Shown here one piece after another: positions 49,155 to 59,984 of a stretch of DNA of 64,000 nt. The notes beneath the pieces are model-generated. The model saw only the letters and a list, made by a program, of their open reading frames with translations. It was not told the origin of the DNA and did not search any database. The stretch covers positions 1,425,001 through 1,489,000 of the forward strand of contig JAJHZJ010000754.1 in the NCBI GenBank assembly GCA_023548195.1, written 5' to 3'. How positions within the stretch are numbered: position 1 is the first letter of the stretch; each line of letters opens with the position of its first letter. The position numbers were made by a program, and so were the translations under genes. This DNA comes from Bettongia penicillata ogilbyi (taxonomy: Eukaryota > Chordata > Mammalia > Diprotodontia > Potoroidae).

Positions 49155-49965
49155 AGTTTCATATACTAGTTTCAAGGAGCTTATGAGGAGCTACTGAGGG
49201 ACATAATATATACATAGAAAAGGAAATGCAAAATATACAAATATATTACCTACATAACATGTATGCAAATTTTATACATATATTTGCAGTAAATTCAAAG
49301 TAATTTTTGTTGTGGTTTAGTCACTTTTCCATCATGTCTGACTCTTTGTGACCCCTTTTGGGGTTTTTTTGGTAAAGATATCGAAGTGGTTTGCCATTTC
49401 CTTCTCCAGCTCATTTTACAGATGAGGAAACTGAGGCAAACAGGGTTAAGTGACTTGCCCAGGGTCATACAGTTAGTGTCTGAGGCTGGATTTGAACTCA
49501 GGAAGACTCATCTTCCTAACTCCAGGTCCAATGTTCTATGAACTATGGCATTACCTAGTTACCCACATTTTGCAAAGATGTTAAAAACTGAGGGAAATCA
49601 GGAAAAATCTCTAGAGAAGGTAGCACTTGAGCTGAGTCTTGAATGAGTGGCAAGGAGCTGAGGTGAGGGGGAAGTATTCTACAAGTAGGCACTGGGCACA
49701 GCCTGAGCAAAGGTGTGGGGACTGGATACAGAATGGAGATCATTGGTAACAGTGGCTAGAACACAGAGTCCTTGAGGGGGAGTGATGGATAATCAGTGAC
49801 AAAAGATTGGTTGAACCCAGATGTGAAGGGCTTTAGTAGCCAAACAGAGGAGTTTATCCTTTCTCTTTGTGGCAGTGGGCAGCCACCAAAGCTTCTTGTG
49901 CATAGGGGAGTGACCAATTCAGACTTGAGCTCTGCACAAAGTAGGCACTCAAAAATACCTTTTGA
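49155..49965 (-). mobile_element. L2 LINE region, antisense, interrupted by MAR1
   Basis: 49170-49315 and 49565-49960. Internal L2 words: 'cagggaaaatctctagagaa'-type 'aggaaaaatctctagagaag' 'gtagcacttgagctgagtct' 'tgaatgag', 'gcctgagcaaaggtgtgggg', 'atgtgaagggctttagtagc' and 'gcagtgggcagccaccaaag'. Confidence 0.72.
49318..49562 (-). mobile_element. MAR1-type SINE nested in L2, antisense, full length
   Basis: 'ttgtggtttagtcacttttc', 'ttggggtttttttggtaaag', 'ttccttctccagctcatttt' 'acagatgagg', 'ttaagtgacttgcccagggt' and head end 'atgaactatggcattaccta'. Confidence 0.92.
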
Positions 49966-49969
49966 ATTC

Positions 49970-50475
49970 AAATGACTGAACATGCTCCCAGGAGCTCCAA
50001 GGATGTCAGGCCCAGCTTTGCTTGGCTGCACAAAGCTGTTGCTCAAAGTGGGCCCACATGGCTATTGGCAAACTCCATTGTTTGGGGGCACCCATTGTCC
50101 TCCTGAAGTTTTAATAATACAGGATACTCAAGTGAGGCCAGACCTAGTGACTCCTCCTGTCTCCGAATCATCAAAACTCCTGTTGGCTCCTTAAGCCACT
50201 GTTGCATGGTGAGAGAAAGAAGAAGGTGGGGAGCAGAAGGAGGGAAGGGGGAGATGGGAGTCTCAAAGAGAAAGGAAGGCACAGATAAGGATAGGATAAG
50301 GGAAGGATAAGGATAAAGAAAATGAAAAAAAGAAAAGGAAAGGAAGGGAAGGGAAGTGGAAGGTACTGTGATATTCAGACATAAAGTGGAACTCTTTCAG
50401 GATAAGTCAGACAAGACTTTAAGACTGGGGAAATGGACAGAAACATTCTCCTACCTCATCCTACCTTTACCAAGG
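49970..50475. other. Unassigned sequence with A/G-rich stretch
   Basis: 50215-50365 is purine-rich (GGATAA and GGAAG units). The rest shows no repeat. Frames of 70-96 codons are unremarkable. Confidence 0.4.
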
Positions 50476-50477
50476 CT

Positions 50478-50640
50478 ATTGTCCCAAAGGTAAAATGCCT
50501 TGCTCAGATCACGTCTGCAGCAGTGTGTTCCACTGTGGTGGGTGCCATGTTTGAGGGAGGTAGTTAATAAGCTGGCGAATATCCCAAGGAGGATTTGGTA
50601 AAGGACCTTGAGTCTAATAATGGCAGCATTTAAATGATAC
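50478..50640 (-). mobile_element. L3/CR1 LINE, antisense, degraded
   Basis: 'cttgctcagatcacgtctgc', 'tggtgggtgccatgtttgag' and 'taataagctggcgaatatcc' parallel the segment at 51735-51940. Confidence 0.5.
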
Positions 50641-50704
50641 CAACCAGTATTGTGTAGTAAGCTGGCATATCATATCACAATGTAATATTTGAACTACTGG
50701 TTAG

Positions 50705-50965
50705 AGGAAACACACCCCCATACATACACCCACACCCATACATATACTCACATACACGCTCATACAACCATATACACACACAAACCCCATATACACATAC
50801 TCACACACCCATTAATACACACTCACATCCATACACTCACACCCGTACACACATACCCAAACTCCCATACCTGTACACACACACATATAGAGACACCCAT
50901 ACACACACTCACACATACAGACACCCATACACCCATAGGCACACACACACACACACACGTGCATG
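50705..50965. repeat. Imperfect (CA)n/(TACACC)n array
   Basis: About 255 bp of ACAC, CCAT and TACACAC alternation, ending in pure CA (50941-50957). Confidence 0.92.
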
Positions 50966-51240
50966 CATCCTTTATAAGGCACGTATTCTGTTCTCTCCCT
51001 GCCCTGTCAGTCCTCTGACAGACAGAACCATCCAAATGTGTGACAAAGTTCTACTTGTGTGGTTACATGACCGAAGCCTATGTGAACCAAATCCTAGCAG
51101 CCTCCCAGAGTGGCTTCTCGCTCCGTGAGCCCGATATGGATCTTAACCTCCCCACCACCTGGCACCTGGGGAAACATGCGTGCATAGTAAGGGAGGCTTA
51201 GAAGCTGAAATTAAATGTGTTCCCTTGTCCCCAAAGGAGG

Positions 51241-51263
51241 GGTGTGTGTGTGTGTGCGCGCGC

Positions 51264-51292
<29 letters not shown>
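51241..51292. repeat. (GT)n with internal (GC)n
   Basis: GT repeats, then gcgcgcgc (about 51256-51263), then GT repeats again, all alternating purine-pyrimidine, the classic Z-DNA-prone pattern. Confidence 0.95.
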
Positions 51293-51294
<2 letters not shown>

Positions 51295-51655
51295 GGGGGC
51301 TCTTTTCCCTCCTCAGCTGTGGCACTCATTGCTCCCTCCACATTCCTCATGTAAATGCTGGGGATATGGACATTTGGAAATTGACCAATTTCTGAGAAAT
51401 TCCAGAGAAACTGACCCCTATTTTACACTCCATCACACTAGCTGCACCTGGCTAATCCCTCAGTCCCTCAGTCCTTCCAAGTTGGAGAAGGAGAGTCCTA
51501 TCATCTGTGAAGGGGACCACTGTGGGGAAAGGCAGACAGTTTCAAGTATGGGATGTAGCATAGCCATGGACAGCTGGGAGAACTAGGAAGGAAAGCTATT
51601 TTTTGACAGAATCTTAAGAAAGGCAAAGAGTCTAAGTTAGGGACAGTCTCTATGA
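51295..51655. other. Unassigned sequence
   Basis: A 123-codon plus-strand frame (51215-51586) starts in the GT array and runs into this region without domain features. No repeat recognised. Confidence 0.3.
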
Positions 51656-51659
51656 TCAG

Positions 51660-51945
51660 TGTAGATTTTATTCTGATTCACCAGATACTTATAAAGTTCC
51701 TACTACATGCCAGATTTTGTGCTAGGATGAGGTAAGTGATGGTCCTACTGTATGCTGCCCTGGCTAGATCATATCTGGAATACTGGGCACCACATTTGGA
51801 GCTCTGATGAGGTGTAGAGAGTCCGGAGATGGGTGGCCACAATGTCCATCATGCTGAAGACAGATTGAAGATAAGAAGAGGATTGCAACAGTCAGAGTGA
51901 AAAGAGGTTAAGACCCAAGGGGATTTGGTAAATATTTCCTTGGCT
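51660..51945 (-). mobile_element. L2 tail followed by L3/CR1 fragment, antisense
   Basis: 51675-51735: 'aaagttcctactacatgcca'. 51735-51930: 'gtgatggtcctactgtatgc' 'tgccctggctagatcatatc', 'gggcaccacatttggagctc'. Confidence 0.7.
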
Positions 51946-52490
51946 CCTCCCCCATCAATGGACATACACACATCTTAACATTTAATCTGAATTTTTAACA
52001 TTTTTCTCCAGCACTTTCTTAAGTCTAGACATTCAACAAGACAATAAACTGAGCCCTAATATTTCTGAGGTGTAGCCACCCACGCTGAAAATTTAACTTG
52101 TAAGCTGATTCGAACTAGCTCCAGGGCATTCTTGGTTAGTACCTGAAAAAAAACCTGGCTGCAGTGGAAGTGGCCAGGAGACTCCAGGTGCAGGAGGCAT
52201 ATTTGACTTAGACATGATATCTCTTGACCGGATCCATAGGGAAGACCTACAAATCATTCCAAACTGCATGTTACTATGTCAGCATGGAGACCTGGAAATT
52301 TTTCATTCTGGTCTGAAGGATGGACCCGATTCCATGAAAAGGAGAACCAAAAATAGATTGTTTCCTCTGCTCATACAAGAGGATTTTTGCTGGGTCTGCT
52401 ATTAGCTCTGCTACTGGGGAAGACCCTCCAAATTATGAAGGCATGTTCTCCATCTTAGATCTTGAGTGAGTTAGGAAGAATGAGAAAGGG
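51945..52490. other. Unassigned sequence
   Basis: No recognised element. A 63-codon frame at 52214-52405 has no distinguishing features. Confidence 0.3.
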
Positions 52491-52494
52491 GTGT

Positions 52495-52705
52495 TAAAAC
52501 CAGAACCAAAGGATCTTGGAGGTGAAAGGGCCTTTGCAGATGTCAATTCCAACTTGTGTTTGGAAAGTTCTCTCAATAACATCCCTGCCAAGTGGTCATT
52601 CAACTTTTGCTTGAAGACCTTTGTGACTGTGAAGCCGCTCCCTTTGAGGTAGCCCATTCCAATGGGTCAGCAATCTGAGCACCCTTCTGCTGCCCAGTCC
52701 ACTGA
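52495..52705 (+). mobile_element. L3/CR1 LINE 3' region
   Basis: 'gatcttggaggtgaaagggc', 'gtggtcattcaacttttgct' 'tgaagacctttgtgac' and 'ccctttgaggtagcccattc' in sense order, parallel to 19010-19290. Confidence 0.78.
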
Positions 52706-52719
52706 CTTAACTCAGCCCC

Positions 52720-53085
52720 TCAGTATGTTTTCAGCTGGCTATAAGTCTGCCACCCCCTCCTCTCCAAAGATAATGTCATTATAATTACTGTTATCGCATT
52801 ACTGAGCTGGCTGCGTTAGAATGACTAATGATGGACACGGGAGATAATGTGATAACTCTTAAATACCTTTTCAGTGATAAAATACTTCTGACACGTGGGC
52901 TAATAGCAGACCCAGCAGAAACTCTCCTGCGGCACCAGCCCTCCCTTTCACAGAGCTCTGAGTCCCTTACATGCCACATCCTTCAGAATGGACTCAGATA
53001 TTCTGCTGTTAAGTCTCAATGCTGACACATTACCATGCTGTGAACAATGGTTTGTGATTGCCATGTGCGCACGCAGTTCAATCAT
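52720..53085. promoter_or_regulatory. Candidate conserved non-coding element
   Basis: Repeat-free. 'tgtcattataattactgtta', 'gaatgactaatgatggac', 'gagataatgtgataac', 'gtgataaaatacttctg' and 'gaacaatggtttgtgattg' (SOX-like ACAATGG). A 65-codon frame is open within it but carries no domain. Confidence 0.5.
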
Positions 53086-53087
53086 GG

Positions 53088-53560
53088 AGCTGGTGTTCTA
53101 TGAAAGTCATCTGGTCATTTAGTCAAAACTTAGCTCAGGAAACTGAGACCCAAACAAGTTAATCACATGTCCAAGATCACAAGGATAGGTGTCAAGATGA
53201 GGATTGAAAGTCAGGCCCTGATTCCTAGTTCAGAGCTCTACGGTAACACAAATTATATGTGCTTATCGCCTTTTATAACTTCATTCCTCTAGTGGAAATG
53301 ATGGGGGAAGCTAGGTGGTGTAGTGCCAAACCTGCCATCAGAAAGACTTCTCAGTGAGTTCAAATCTAGCCTCAGACACAAGCTATGTGCCCCTAAGTGA
53401 GTAACTTAACCCTGTTTGGCCCAGTCTCCTCATCTGTCAAATAAGCTAGAAAAGGAAATGACAAAACACTTCAGTATCTTTGCTAAGAAAATCCCAAAAG
53501 GGGTCATGAAGAGTCAACCATGACTGAAAAGCAATTAAAAAACTACAACAAAAGGAAATG
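53088..53560. mobile_element. MIR-like SINE (antisense) and MAR1 (sense)
   Basis: 53095-53260: 'ctcaggaaactgagacccaa', 'ggattgaaagtcaggccctg'. 53310-53555: 'gaagctaggtggtgtagtgc', 'cagtctcctcatctgtcaaa', 'agaaaaggaaatgacaaaac', 'ccatgactgaaaagc'. Confidence 0.85.
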
Positions 53561-53564
53561 ATGC

Positions 53565-53795
53565 CAGCAACTCACATTTTTACAGCACCTTTAACATTTA
53601 CAAAATATTTTCATTTATTCATTCAATGAGTATTTTTCAGCACCTACTATGTGCTAATCACTGAGCTAAGTGCTGGAATCTAAGCACTTCTGGGTGTTGG
53701 CAATACTAAGTCAAAGCAGTCCCTAATCTCAAAGAGTTTACTTTCCATGAAAAAGAAAATAGTCTATATCCACATATGAGTAAATATAAAATTTC
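53565..53795 (-). mobile_element. MIR start and L2 3' end, antisense
   Basis: 'tcaatgagtatttttcagca' 'cctactatgtgctaatcact' and 'gtccctaatctcaaagagtt'. A short internal duplication 'taagcacttctgggtgttgg' follows 'taagtgctgg'. Confidence 0.72.
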
Positions 53796-53799
53796 TACA

Positions 53800-54725
53800 A
53801 AGTGATGAGACATTGTGGATGGAAGGCTGGCCTTGGAGGTAGCTAGACCCAAGTTCCAGTCCCATCTGACATATACATATTGGCTGTGTGATCCTGGCTA
53901 AGTCATTTAATCTTAGTACCCCATGCAACTCTCTAAGATTATAAACTGTAGATAGTTATATAAATGCAGCAGATACAGATTTAATATAGACATATCTGTC
54001 AGCAGCAAATTTCCTGACTTTTAATAGCATATTTTGGCAAGCACAACACCTTGCTGTCTTCCTACACTCCAAATTCATGTGACTATTTATCAGGTCTATG
54101 AATCTATAAGAGAATATTTTGCACATTTATTGATGAATAATAGACCACATTTGTACATCATTTCAAGGTTTGGAAAGCACTTTATATACTCATTTGAATC
54201 TCTCAACCTGAAGGCATGAAGATCTCTGATACACACTGACTATGTGACCTTGGGGCAAGTAACTTAACTTTGGTGTTCTAGGAAATTCTCTAAGACCATA
54301 AGAACAAATAAGAGAATATTTGTAAAAAAAAAAAATGCTTAGCACAGTGTCTGGTAGGCTCTATAAAAATGCTTGTTCCCTCCCTTTTCCCATAAAACTG
54401 CAGAAACAGTGCCCAAAATACATTGGTAGGATTTCCTTCAACTGGTTGTTCTCTATACCAATGTCCCTGTCCCTATCTTATGATGCTGTTTTCCAAATTC
54501 ATCACTCTACCAATGCTAAGACCATTGATTTTGAACTCAGAGGACTATGAGGACCTCAGCTGAAATCCTAACACTGTCAACAATGACTTGCATCATAGTG
54601 GGCAAGTCATTTCAACTCCCTGGGCCTTAGTTTCTTCATCTGTAAAATGAGTCAGTTGATCTGAAAAGTCTCTGAAGTTCATTCCTACTCTAGCTGTATG
54701 ATTCACGCTGTCTTTTGTATGTATA
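53800..54725 (+). mobile_element. Series of MIR and MIR3-like SINEs
   Basis: 53805-53960 ('gctgtgtgatcctggctaag'); 54130-54195 antisense MIR start ('tcatttcaaggtttggaaag'); 54200-54375 ('gaccttggggcaagtaactt'); 54515-54720 ('cttagtttcttcatctgtaa'). Confidence 0.65.
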
Positions 54726-55385
54726 CAGTGATTTGGAGTAAATACTAAAAGATGATCCAGGCTCTGAATTGAATAGAAAAAAGAAATTAGCATTTTTATG
54801 TAGTCTGATGCCCCAAAAGGTCCACTCCTTTAACAGAAATGTTTTCATAGGAGTGGTGAAAGTCACAGAACCCCACAATTCCAGAAAATCATGACTGAAA
54901 GTAACTCCCCAAAGGAAGATGCATAGAGGGGATGTAAGTAGGCTGCAGCACTTGAGTAAGAGATGTGACATGAAGGATATAATCAAGGACACATTTGATT
55001 GGAATAGGGGGAAGGCAGTCATGTAGCACAAGCAATAGATAACAGGTGGACAGCTTGAATCCTGCACTGATGTAACCCTCCCCTCCTTCCCCCACCCGCA
55101 ATCAATGGAGCTATAAGAGTCTAGTACCACGGACAGCTCCTCTACTAAGGCTACGCAGAGAGGCAAGGGGAAGAAATCCAGGAGAATAAAGAAAGCATGA
55201 ACGAGCTGCAATCAACACCATCAAAGGGAGTGTCCACAGGGACGAGATCACAGAGTCATTGAAGTAGTGAAAAAAGGACATATAGGAAATATTTGGCACG
55301 TCATATTTTCTTACTCCCAATCAGTGTCAAATCCAACATTCATCTAAATGATTCCTATAACATTTACTTTAGTGGTGAGATCACA
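54725..55385. other. Unassigned region with the longest non-simple minus-strand frame
   Basis: A 173-codon minus-strand frame (54690-55211) is mostly hydrophobic and Ser/Leu-rich. It shows no recognised domain, and its 3' end lies in a SINE. Probably non-coding. A decayed mobile element cannot be excluded. Confidence 0.35.
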
Positions 55386-55600
55386 TCCCTTCCTTCCTTC
55401 CTTCCTTCCTTCCTTCCTTCCTTCCTTCCTTCCTTCCTTCCTTCCTTCCTTCCTTCCTTCCTTCCTTCCTTCCTTCCTTCCTTCCTTCCTTCCTTCCTTC
55501 CTTTCCGTCCTTTCTCCCTCCCTCCCTCCCTCTTTCCTTTCTTCTTTTTTTTCCCTCCCTCCCTCCCTCTTTCCTTTCTTCTTTTTTTTTTCCTCCCTCT
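55386..55600. repeat. (CCTT)n followed by a 37-39-bp duplicated pyrimidine unit
   Basis: Near-pure CCTT from 55387 to 55503 (about 29 units). Then 55516-55552 and 55553-55591 repeat the same unit (CCCTC runs, 'tttcctttcttc', poly-T). Confidence 0.96.
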
Positions 55601-55639
55601 TTCCCCAAAGCACCATCCTCTCCATCCAAAAGCATTTTA

Positions 55640-56180
55640 GGTCATGATTTTGTTATTTTTGTTTTTTTTAAAATTTATTGATATCTTCTTTTTATATCAC
55701 CTAGACTTCCCACTGAATTCTTTTTTTCTCTCCTACCAGAGAGTCAATCTTTATAAGAAAAAAATTTAAAAAGAGAAAGAAAAATGTTCAGTAAATTTGA
55801 CCATCATATAAAACATCTTAACATATGTAATGTTACAGACTCCTAGTCTCTTCAAAAAAGCAGGAGGTGGGGGTGTCTTCTCATAGCTCTTTCTCAGGGT
55901 CAAACTTGGTCTTAAGAATTTCATGGCATCCAATTTCTGTAGTTTTGCTGTTCGTTCCATGTATATTTTTGTGGTTATTTTATATATATATTTGTTTTCT
56001 TGGTTCTCATTTCATATAAATATTTCTATGTTTACTTCTCTGAACTTATATTCAACACTTCTTAAATATGGTAACATTGCATTCATGGACCACAATTTCC
56101 TTATCCATTCCTCAATCAATGGTCATTTACTTTGCTGTTATAAATATGTTGGTGTATATGGGTCCTTTCTTTTCATCATT
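55640..56180 (-). mobile_element. L1/HAL1-like LINE 3' region, antisense
   Basis: 'cattcatggaccacaatttc' 'cttatccattcctcaatcaa' 'tggtc', 'gttataaatatgttggtgta' 'tatgggtcc' are the complement of the L1 3' words at 57110-58165. T-rich 55655-55780 would be the tail side. Confidence 0.65.
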
Positions 56181-56280
56181 GACTTCATCTGTGTACTCCC
56201 AGCACCCAGCACAGTACTTAGCACACAGCTGGTATTTAGTACATCCTTGCTGTGTGGAAATGGATTGAACTCAAGAGTCT
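56180..56280 (+). mobile_element. L2 LINE 3' end
   Basis: 'tactcccagcacccagcaca' 'gtacttagcacacagctggt'. Confidence 0.75.
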
Positions 56281-56429
56281 AACCCAACCCTTCCTAGATA
56301 TGATGGTTCAGTCTGAAAACCCCACCCCAAGAATTCTCCTTCTCTAAGGATTCTTGTTAAGAGCCAAATTGTGAATCTCCTCTCAATTTTCTTAAGCTTC
56401 CAATTAGAAGTTTGCTTAAGCTTTCACTG

Positions 56430-56722
56430 GAAGTTCAGGTCATTAATGGTTTTGAATTCTCAGCAATTTGGGGGGTCTACTGAATTAGTATTTTGTATTG
56501 AATTAGTATTCATTTTTCCTTAATGTGATATAAAAGTGTAATCATATTAGTTATGTTTACATCACATTAGATTATACAGACAGAATGCATTCCTGCCTCA
56601 AACAGATTTAAAAAACAATCAATGATCCCTTTAGCTTGGCTGAGATTCACCTATGTTTACAGCCATTGGCTTTTCCAACAGCGGCTATGACACCTTCACT
56701 ATAACGCCCTCCAATATAGTGT
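56430..56722. promoter_or_regulatory. Candidate conserved non-coding element
   Basis: 'ggtcattaatggttttgaat', 'catattagttatgtttacat' (forkhead-like GTTTACA), 'aaaaaacaatcaatgatccc' and 'ctatgtttacagccattgg'. No repeat signature. Confidence 0.42.
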
Positions 56723-56729
56723 CACTCAG

Positions 56730-57060
56730 GCTACAATTCAATTCAACAAGCATTTTTTGAGTCTCTGCTCTGTCAGGAATTGAAGCTACAAAAACAAAAA
56801 GCAGTCTTGTTCTTCAAAGAGTTTCTACTCTATTGGGGAGAAATAACTTGTATACAAATAGGCAAATTCAAAAATAAATACCAGTTGGTTTTTGGGAGAT
56901 GGGATATATGTGACAGAGCAGTAATAACTGGTTTCATCTATCAACAACATTTATTATGCACCTGCTTTATGCCAGGTATTGTGCTAGGTACTAGCTACAA
57001 TGACAAAAATGAAAAAGTATATTTTTCAGACCTAAGGCCCTGGGAAGAGCTCATGACCAA
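56730..57060 (-). mobile_element. Two antisense L2 3' ends
   Basis: 56735-56850 ('attcaacaagcattttttga' 'gtctctgctctgtcagg', 'gttcttcaaagagtttctac'). 56940-57050 ('catttattatgcacctgctt' 'tatgccaggtattgtgc'). Confidence 0.75.
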
Positions 57061-57109
57061 ACAAAGGACAGACAAAATCATAAAAGATTAAAATGGGTAA
57101 TTTATATGA

Positions 57110-58165
57110 AAACAAGTTTCTGCATAGATATAAATTTTAGCTTAGATTAGAAGGCAAACAGTTAACTGGTGAAAGCTCTTTCCAGTAAGTTTCACTTATA
57201 AAGTCTTATTTTCAAGATACATAAGAAGCTGATTCAAATTTATAAGAAAAAAGAGCCATTCACAACTGATAAATGGTCAAGGAATGGGAACCAGCAACAT
57301 CAAGGGAAGAAATCCAAACTTTTTATAGCAATGTGAAAAAATGCACTTATTGTTAATGATTGGAAAAATACAAATTAAAGTAACTTTGAGGTTCCACCTC
57401 ATACTCATAAGATTAGCAAGGATTAAAAAAAGAACAATGACAATTATTGGAGGGACTGTAGGAAGACAAGTACCCTAATCTACTGCTGGTATAGCTGTGA
57501 ATTGGTTCAACCATTCTGGCAAGTAAATTGGAACTTCACCTAAAAACTGAGTAAGCTGTGCATATCCTTTGACCCAGTGATGCCCCCAATGAGATCAAAG
57601 AAAGAGGAAATGGACACATTTATACCAAAATATTTATAACTGCTCTTTTGTAGGAAAGAACTAGAAACTCAGGTGTGCTCAACAAGTGGAGAATGGATAA
57701 ACCAATTATGTAATATAAAAGTAAGGGAATACTCTAGTGCTGTAAGAGATGATGAAAGGGACAGTTTCAGAGAAACCTGGGAAGAGCTGTATGAACTGAT
57801 GCAAAGCAGAGTGAGAAGAACCAGAAGAACAATGTATACTGTTATATCAGTATTGTAAAAATAAACAATTTGGAATGACTGAAGAATTCTGATCAATGCA
57901 ATGAATGACCATGATTCCACAGGACTTCCAGAGGAAGAAGAATGCAGCCTACCTCCTTACAGGGAAGTGATTGACTAATATGTAGAATGAGATACACATT
58001 TTTTGATATGGCCAATGAGGGAATTTTGCTTGACTATACTTGTTTGTTACAAGGGTTTTCTTTCCTTTTCTTTTTCCCAATAGATGGAGGGGAAGGGAAA
58101 GTTGGGAGGTAAAATTCTTGATAACTAAAAAAATTAACTTAAAAATTGAAAAATACTGCCTTCAA
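57110..58165 (+). mobile_element. L1/HAL1-like LINE 3' end, about 1 kb
   Basis: Landmarks in order: 'gaagctgattcaaatttata', 'gataaatggtcaaggaatgg', 'gcaatgtgaaaaaatgcact', 'gaggttccacctcatactca', 'ctgctggtatagctgtgaat', 'cctttgacccagtgatgccc', 'ggagaatggataaaccaatt', 'atgaactgatgcaaagcaga', 'gcttgactatacttgtttgt' and an A-rich end. The frame is destroyed. The most complete L1-type 3' end in the window. Confidence 0.8.
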
Positions 58166-58314
58166 GAAAATTGCATTCTATTATAGATTGGTCTTATGTT
58201 TGAAGTGACTTGGAATAATCTTTGATGGGAAGGGAGTAATTCCAAAAGAATATAATGCCTAGAAATAAGAGACCCTAGAACTAAGACTAGGTCTTTTACC
58301 TCTGAGTTCATAAG

Positions 58315-58565
58315 TCCTGAAATTTTTTTAGTTTTAAAATTTTATCTTATTTTTGATTTTTTTTGCTTTTACATTACATTCATTTCCAAATATATTCCTC
58401 CCCTTCTCCTTCCCCATTCCTTGTAAAAGGTGGGGGGAAGTTCAGCAACACTAATCAATCTATGGACCAGATCTGATAGTTGATGCAATATTCTACAACC
58501 ATAGTTTCTCTGCTTTTGCAGTGAAGGGAGGGGAGGTGGAATTCTTAATTTAAAATAGAGGGTCC
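58315..58565 (-). mobile_element. HAL1/L1-like 3' tail, antisense
   Basis: 'gcttttacattacattcatt' 'tccaaatatattcctcc', 'ggaagttcagcaacactaat' and 'gcttttgcagtgaagggag' are the complement of a HAL1/L1-type 3' terminus. Confidence 0.65.
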
Positions 58566-58619
58566 TTAAATCCATGGCCACAGGAAAAAAGAAAAGAAAA
58601 GAAAAATTATTGCTCTGGT

Positions 58620-58815
58620 ATTGTTAAAGATTACTAGTGCCATTCAGTCGAAAGGATACTAGCTTCCACAAAAGAGGACCTGGATCCCTGTGGGACCTTT
58701 CATCAAATCACAATTTCTCTGAGTCATAATTTGCTCACTTGTTAAAAAAAAGGAGAGGGAGATAGGATTAGATGGCCTCAGAGCTCCCTTCTTGCTCCAA
58801 ACCTATCATTCTCCT
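58620..58815 (+). mobile_element. MIR-like SINE
   Basis: 'agaggacctggatccctgtg', 'gagtcataatttgctcactt' and 'ggattagatggcctcagagc' 'tcccttcttgctcc'. Confidence 0.65.
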
Positions 58816-58819
58816 TCCC

Positions 58820-59140
58820 TTAGGATCTTACTCCTCTCTCTCCTCTCTTGCCCTATCCCCCTAGTTCGGCAGAGTCACAACTAGGAATTACAGTTACTGG
58901 GACAATTCAGATGGGATGAGGCACATTGAGGATGGTCTTCCCTTGTCTTCTACCATTAAGCCAGGAGAGGTAGCATTTTGTGTCTCAGGATCCAATCTTA
59001 GCCCTCTTACCATCATCACTGACCTCTGAGTGTCGAGAAGAGATGTGATGGTGGGAGGGTGGAAGGTGATGCCCTGAATAGGCAGGTGAAAGAATTGAAA
59101 GTATCAGAATATTGAGAGTGGGGAGGAAAAAGGGAAGAAA
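58820..59140. other. Unassigned sequence
   Basis: Nothing recognised. Confidence 0.3.
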
Positions 59141-59144
59141 AAGG

Positions 59145-59415
59145 GAATAAGTATTTATTAGATGGCTAATACATGCCAGGCACTGTGCTAAGCACTTTAT
59201 AAATACGATCTCATGTGATCCTTACAACAACCCTGAGAGGTGGGTGCTGTTACCATCTCCATTTTACAGTCGAGGAAACTGAGACAAAAGAGGCGAACTT
59301 GCCCAGGTTCACACAGCTGGTAAGCTCCTAAGGCTGGATTTGAACTGGGGTCTTCCTGAGTCCAGGCCCAGTGCTCTATCCATTATAGTGCCACCTAGTT
59401 GCCTAAGAGGAAGGG
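59145..59415 (-). mobile_element. MIR-type SINE, antisense, full length
   Basis: 'catgccaggcactgtgctaa' 'gcactttataaatacgatct', 'cttacaacaaccctgagagg', 'tttacagtcgaggaaactga', 'gtgccacctagttgcct'. Confidence 0.88.
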
Positions 59416-59564
59416 AAGAAACACCCAGCTCTCCAGGCTAAAGCCCTGAATATAAGGTCCTATTTATATTTCTGTGTCTTAGACCCTATGCAAGGCACTG
59501 AAGACAAGGCCAGGAAATTATGACTTTCCCCTCCCAGAATGCACTTGGTTGATCAGACAAATCA

Positions 59565-59665
59565 ATAATGATGTCTAATTTATCTGAGTAGCAGCAGGTC
59601 CCTCCACTGCAGTGCCTTGTATACACTAAGTGCTTAATAAATGCTGAATGAATGAGTTGCAGAAT
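59565..59665 (+). mobile_element. L2 LINE 3' end
   Basis: 'tccctccactgcagtgcctt' 'gtatacactaagtgcttaat' 'aaatgctgaatgaa'. Confidence 0.75.
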
Positions 59666-59689
59666 CTGAGTTGTCAAGGATCTTATAGG

Positions 59690-59955
59690 ATCCTAAATTT
59701 TGAGCTGGAAGGGACCATCCAGCTCAACTTCATTTTACAGATGAAGAAACTGAGATCCAGAGAGATGAAAGTATCATAGGTTTAGAGTAGGAAGGGACTC
59801 TCATTTTACAGAGAAAGAAATAAATCTGAGGGAGGTTAAGTGATCTCCCCAGGATCACATAGACCACAATTATCTAAGGCAGGATTAGAACTCAGGTCTT
59901 GCTGGTTGTGCATCTGGCATCCTATCCACTGTACAACCTAGCACTCTCTACTTCA
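59690..59955 (-). mobile_element. Two MIR-like SINEs, antisense
   Basis: 'attttgagctggaagggacc' 'atccagctcaac' with 'ttttacagatgaagaaactg' (59695-59768), then 'gtatcataggtttagagtag' 'gaagggactctcatt' to 'gtgcatctggcatcctatcc'. Confidence 0.75.
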
Positions 59956-59984
59956 TCAGCCATCAAGTCCACCCAGTGATTGGA

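Noticed and set aside
56517..56580. Relationship of the 46.3-kb and 56.5-kb AT-rich blocks
   Set aside because: They share only an 11-mer (catcacattag), which is expected by chance in sequence of this length and composition.
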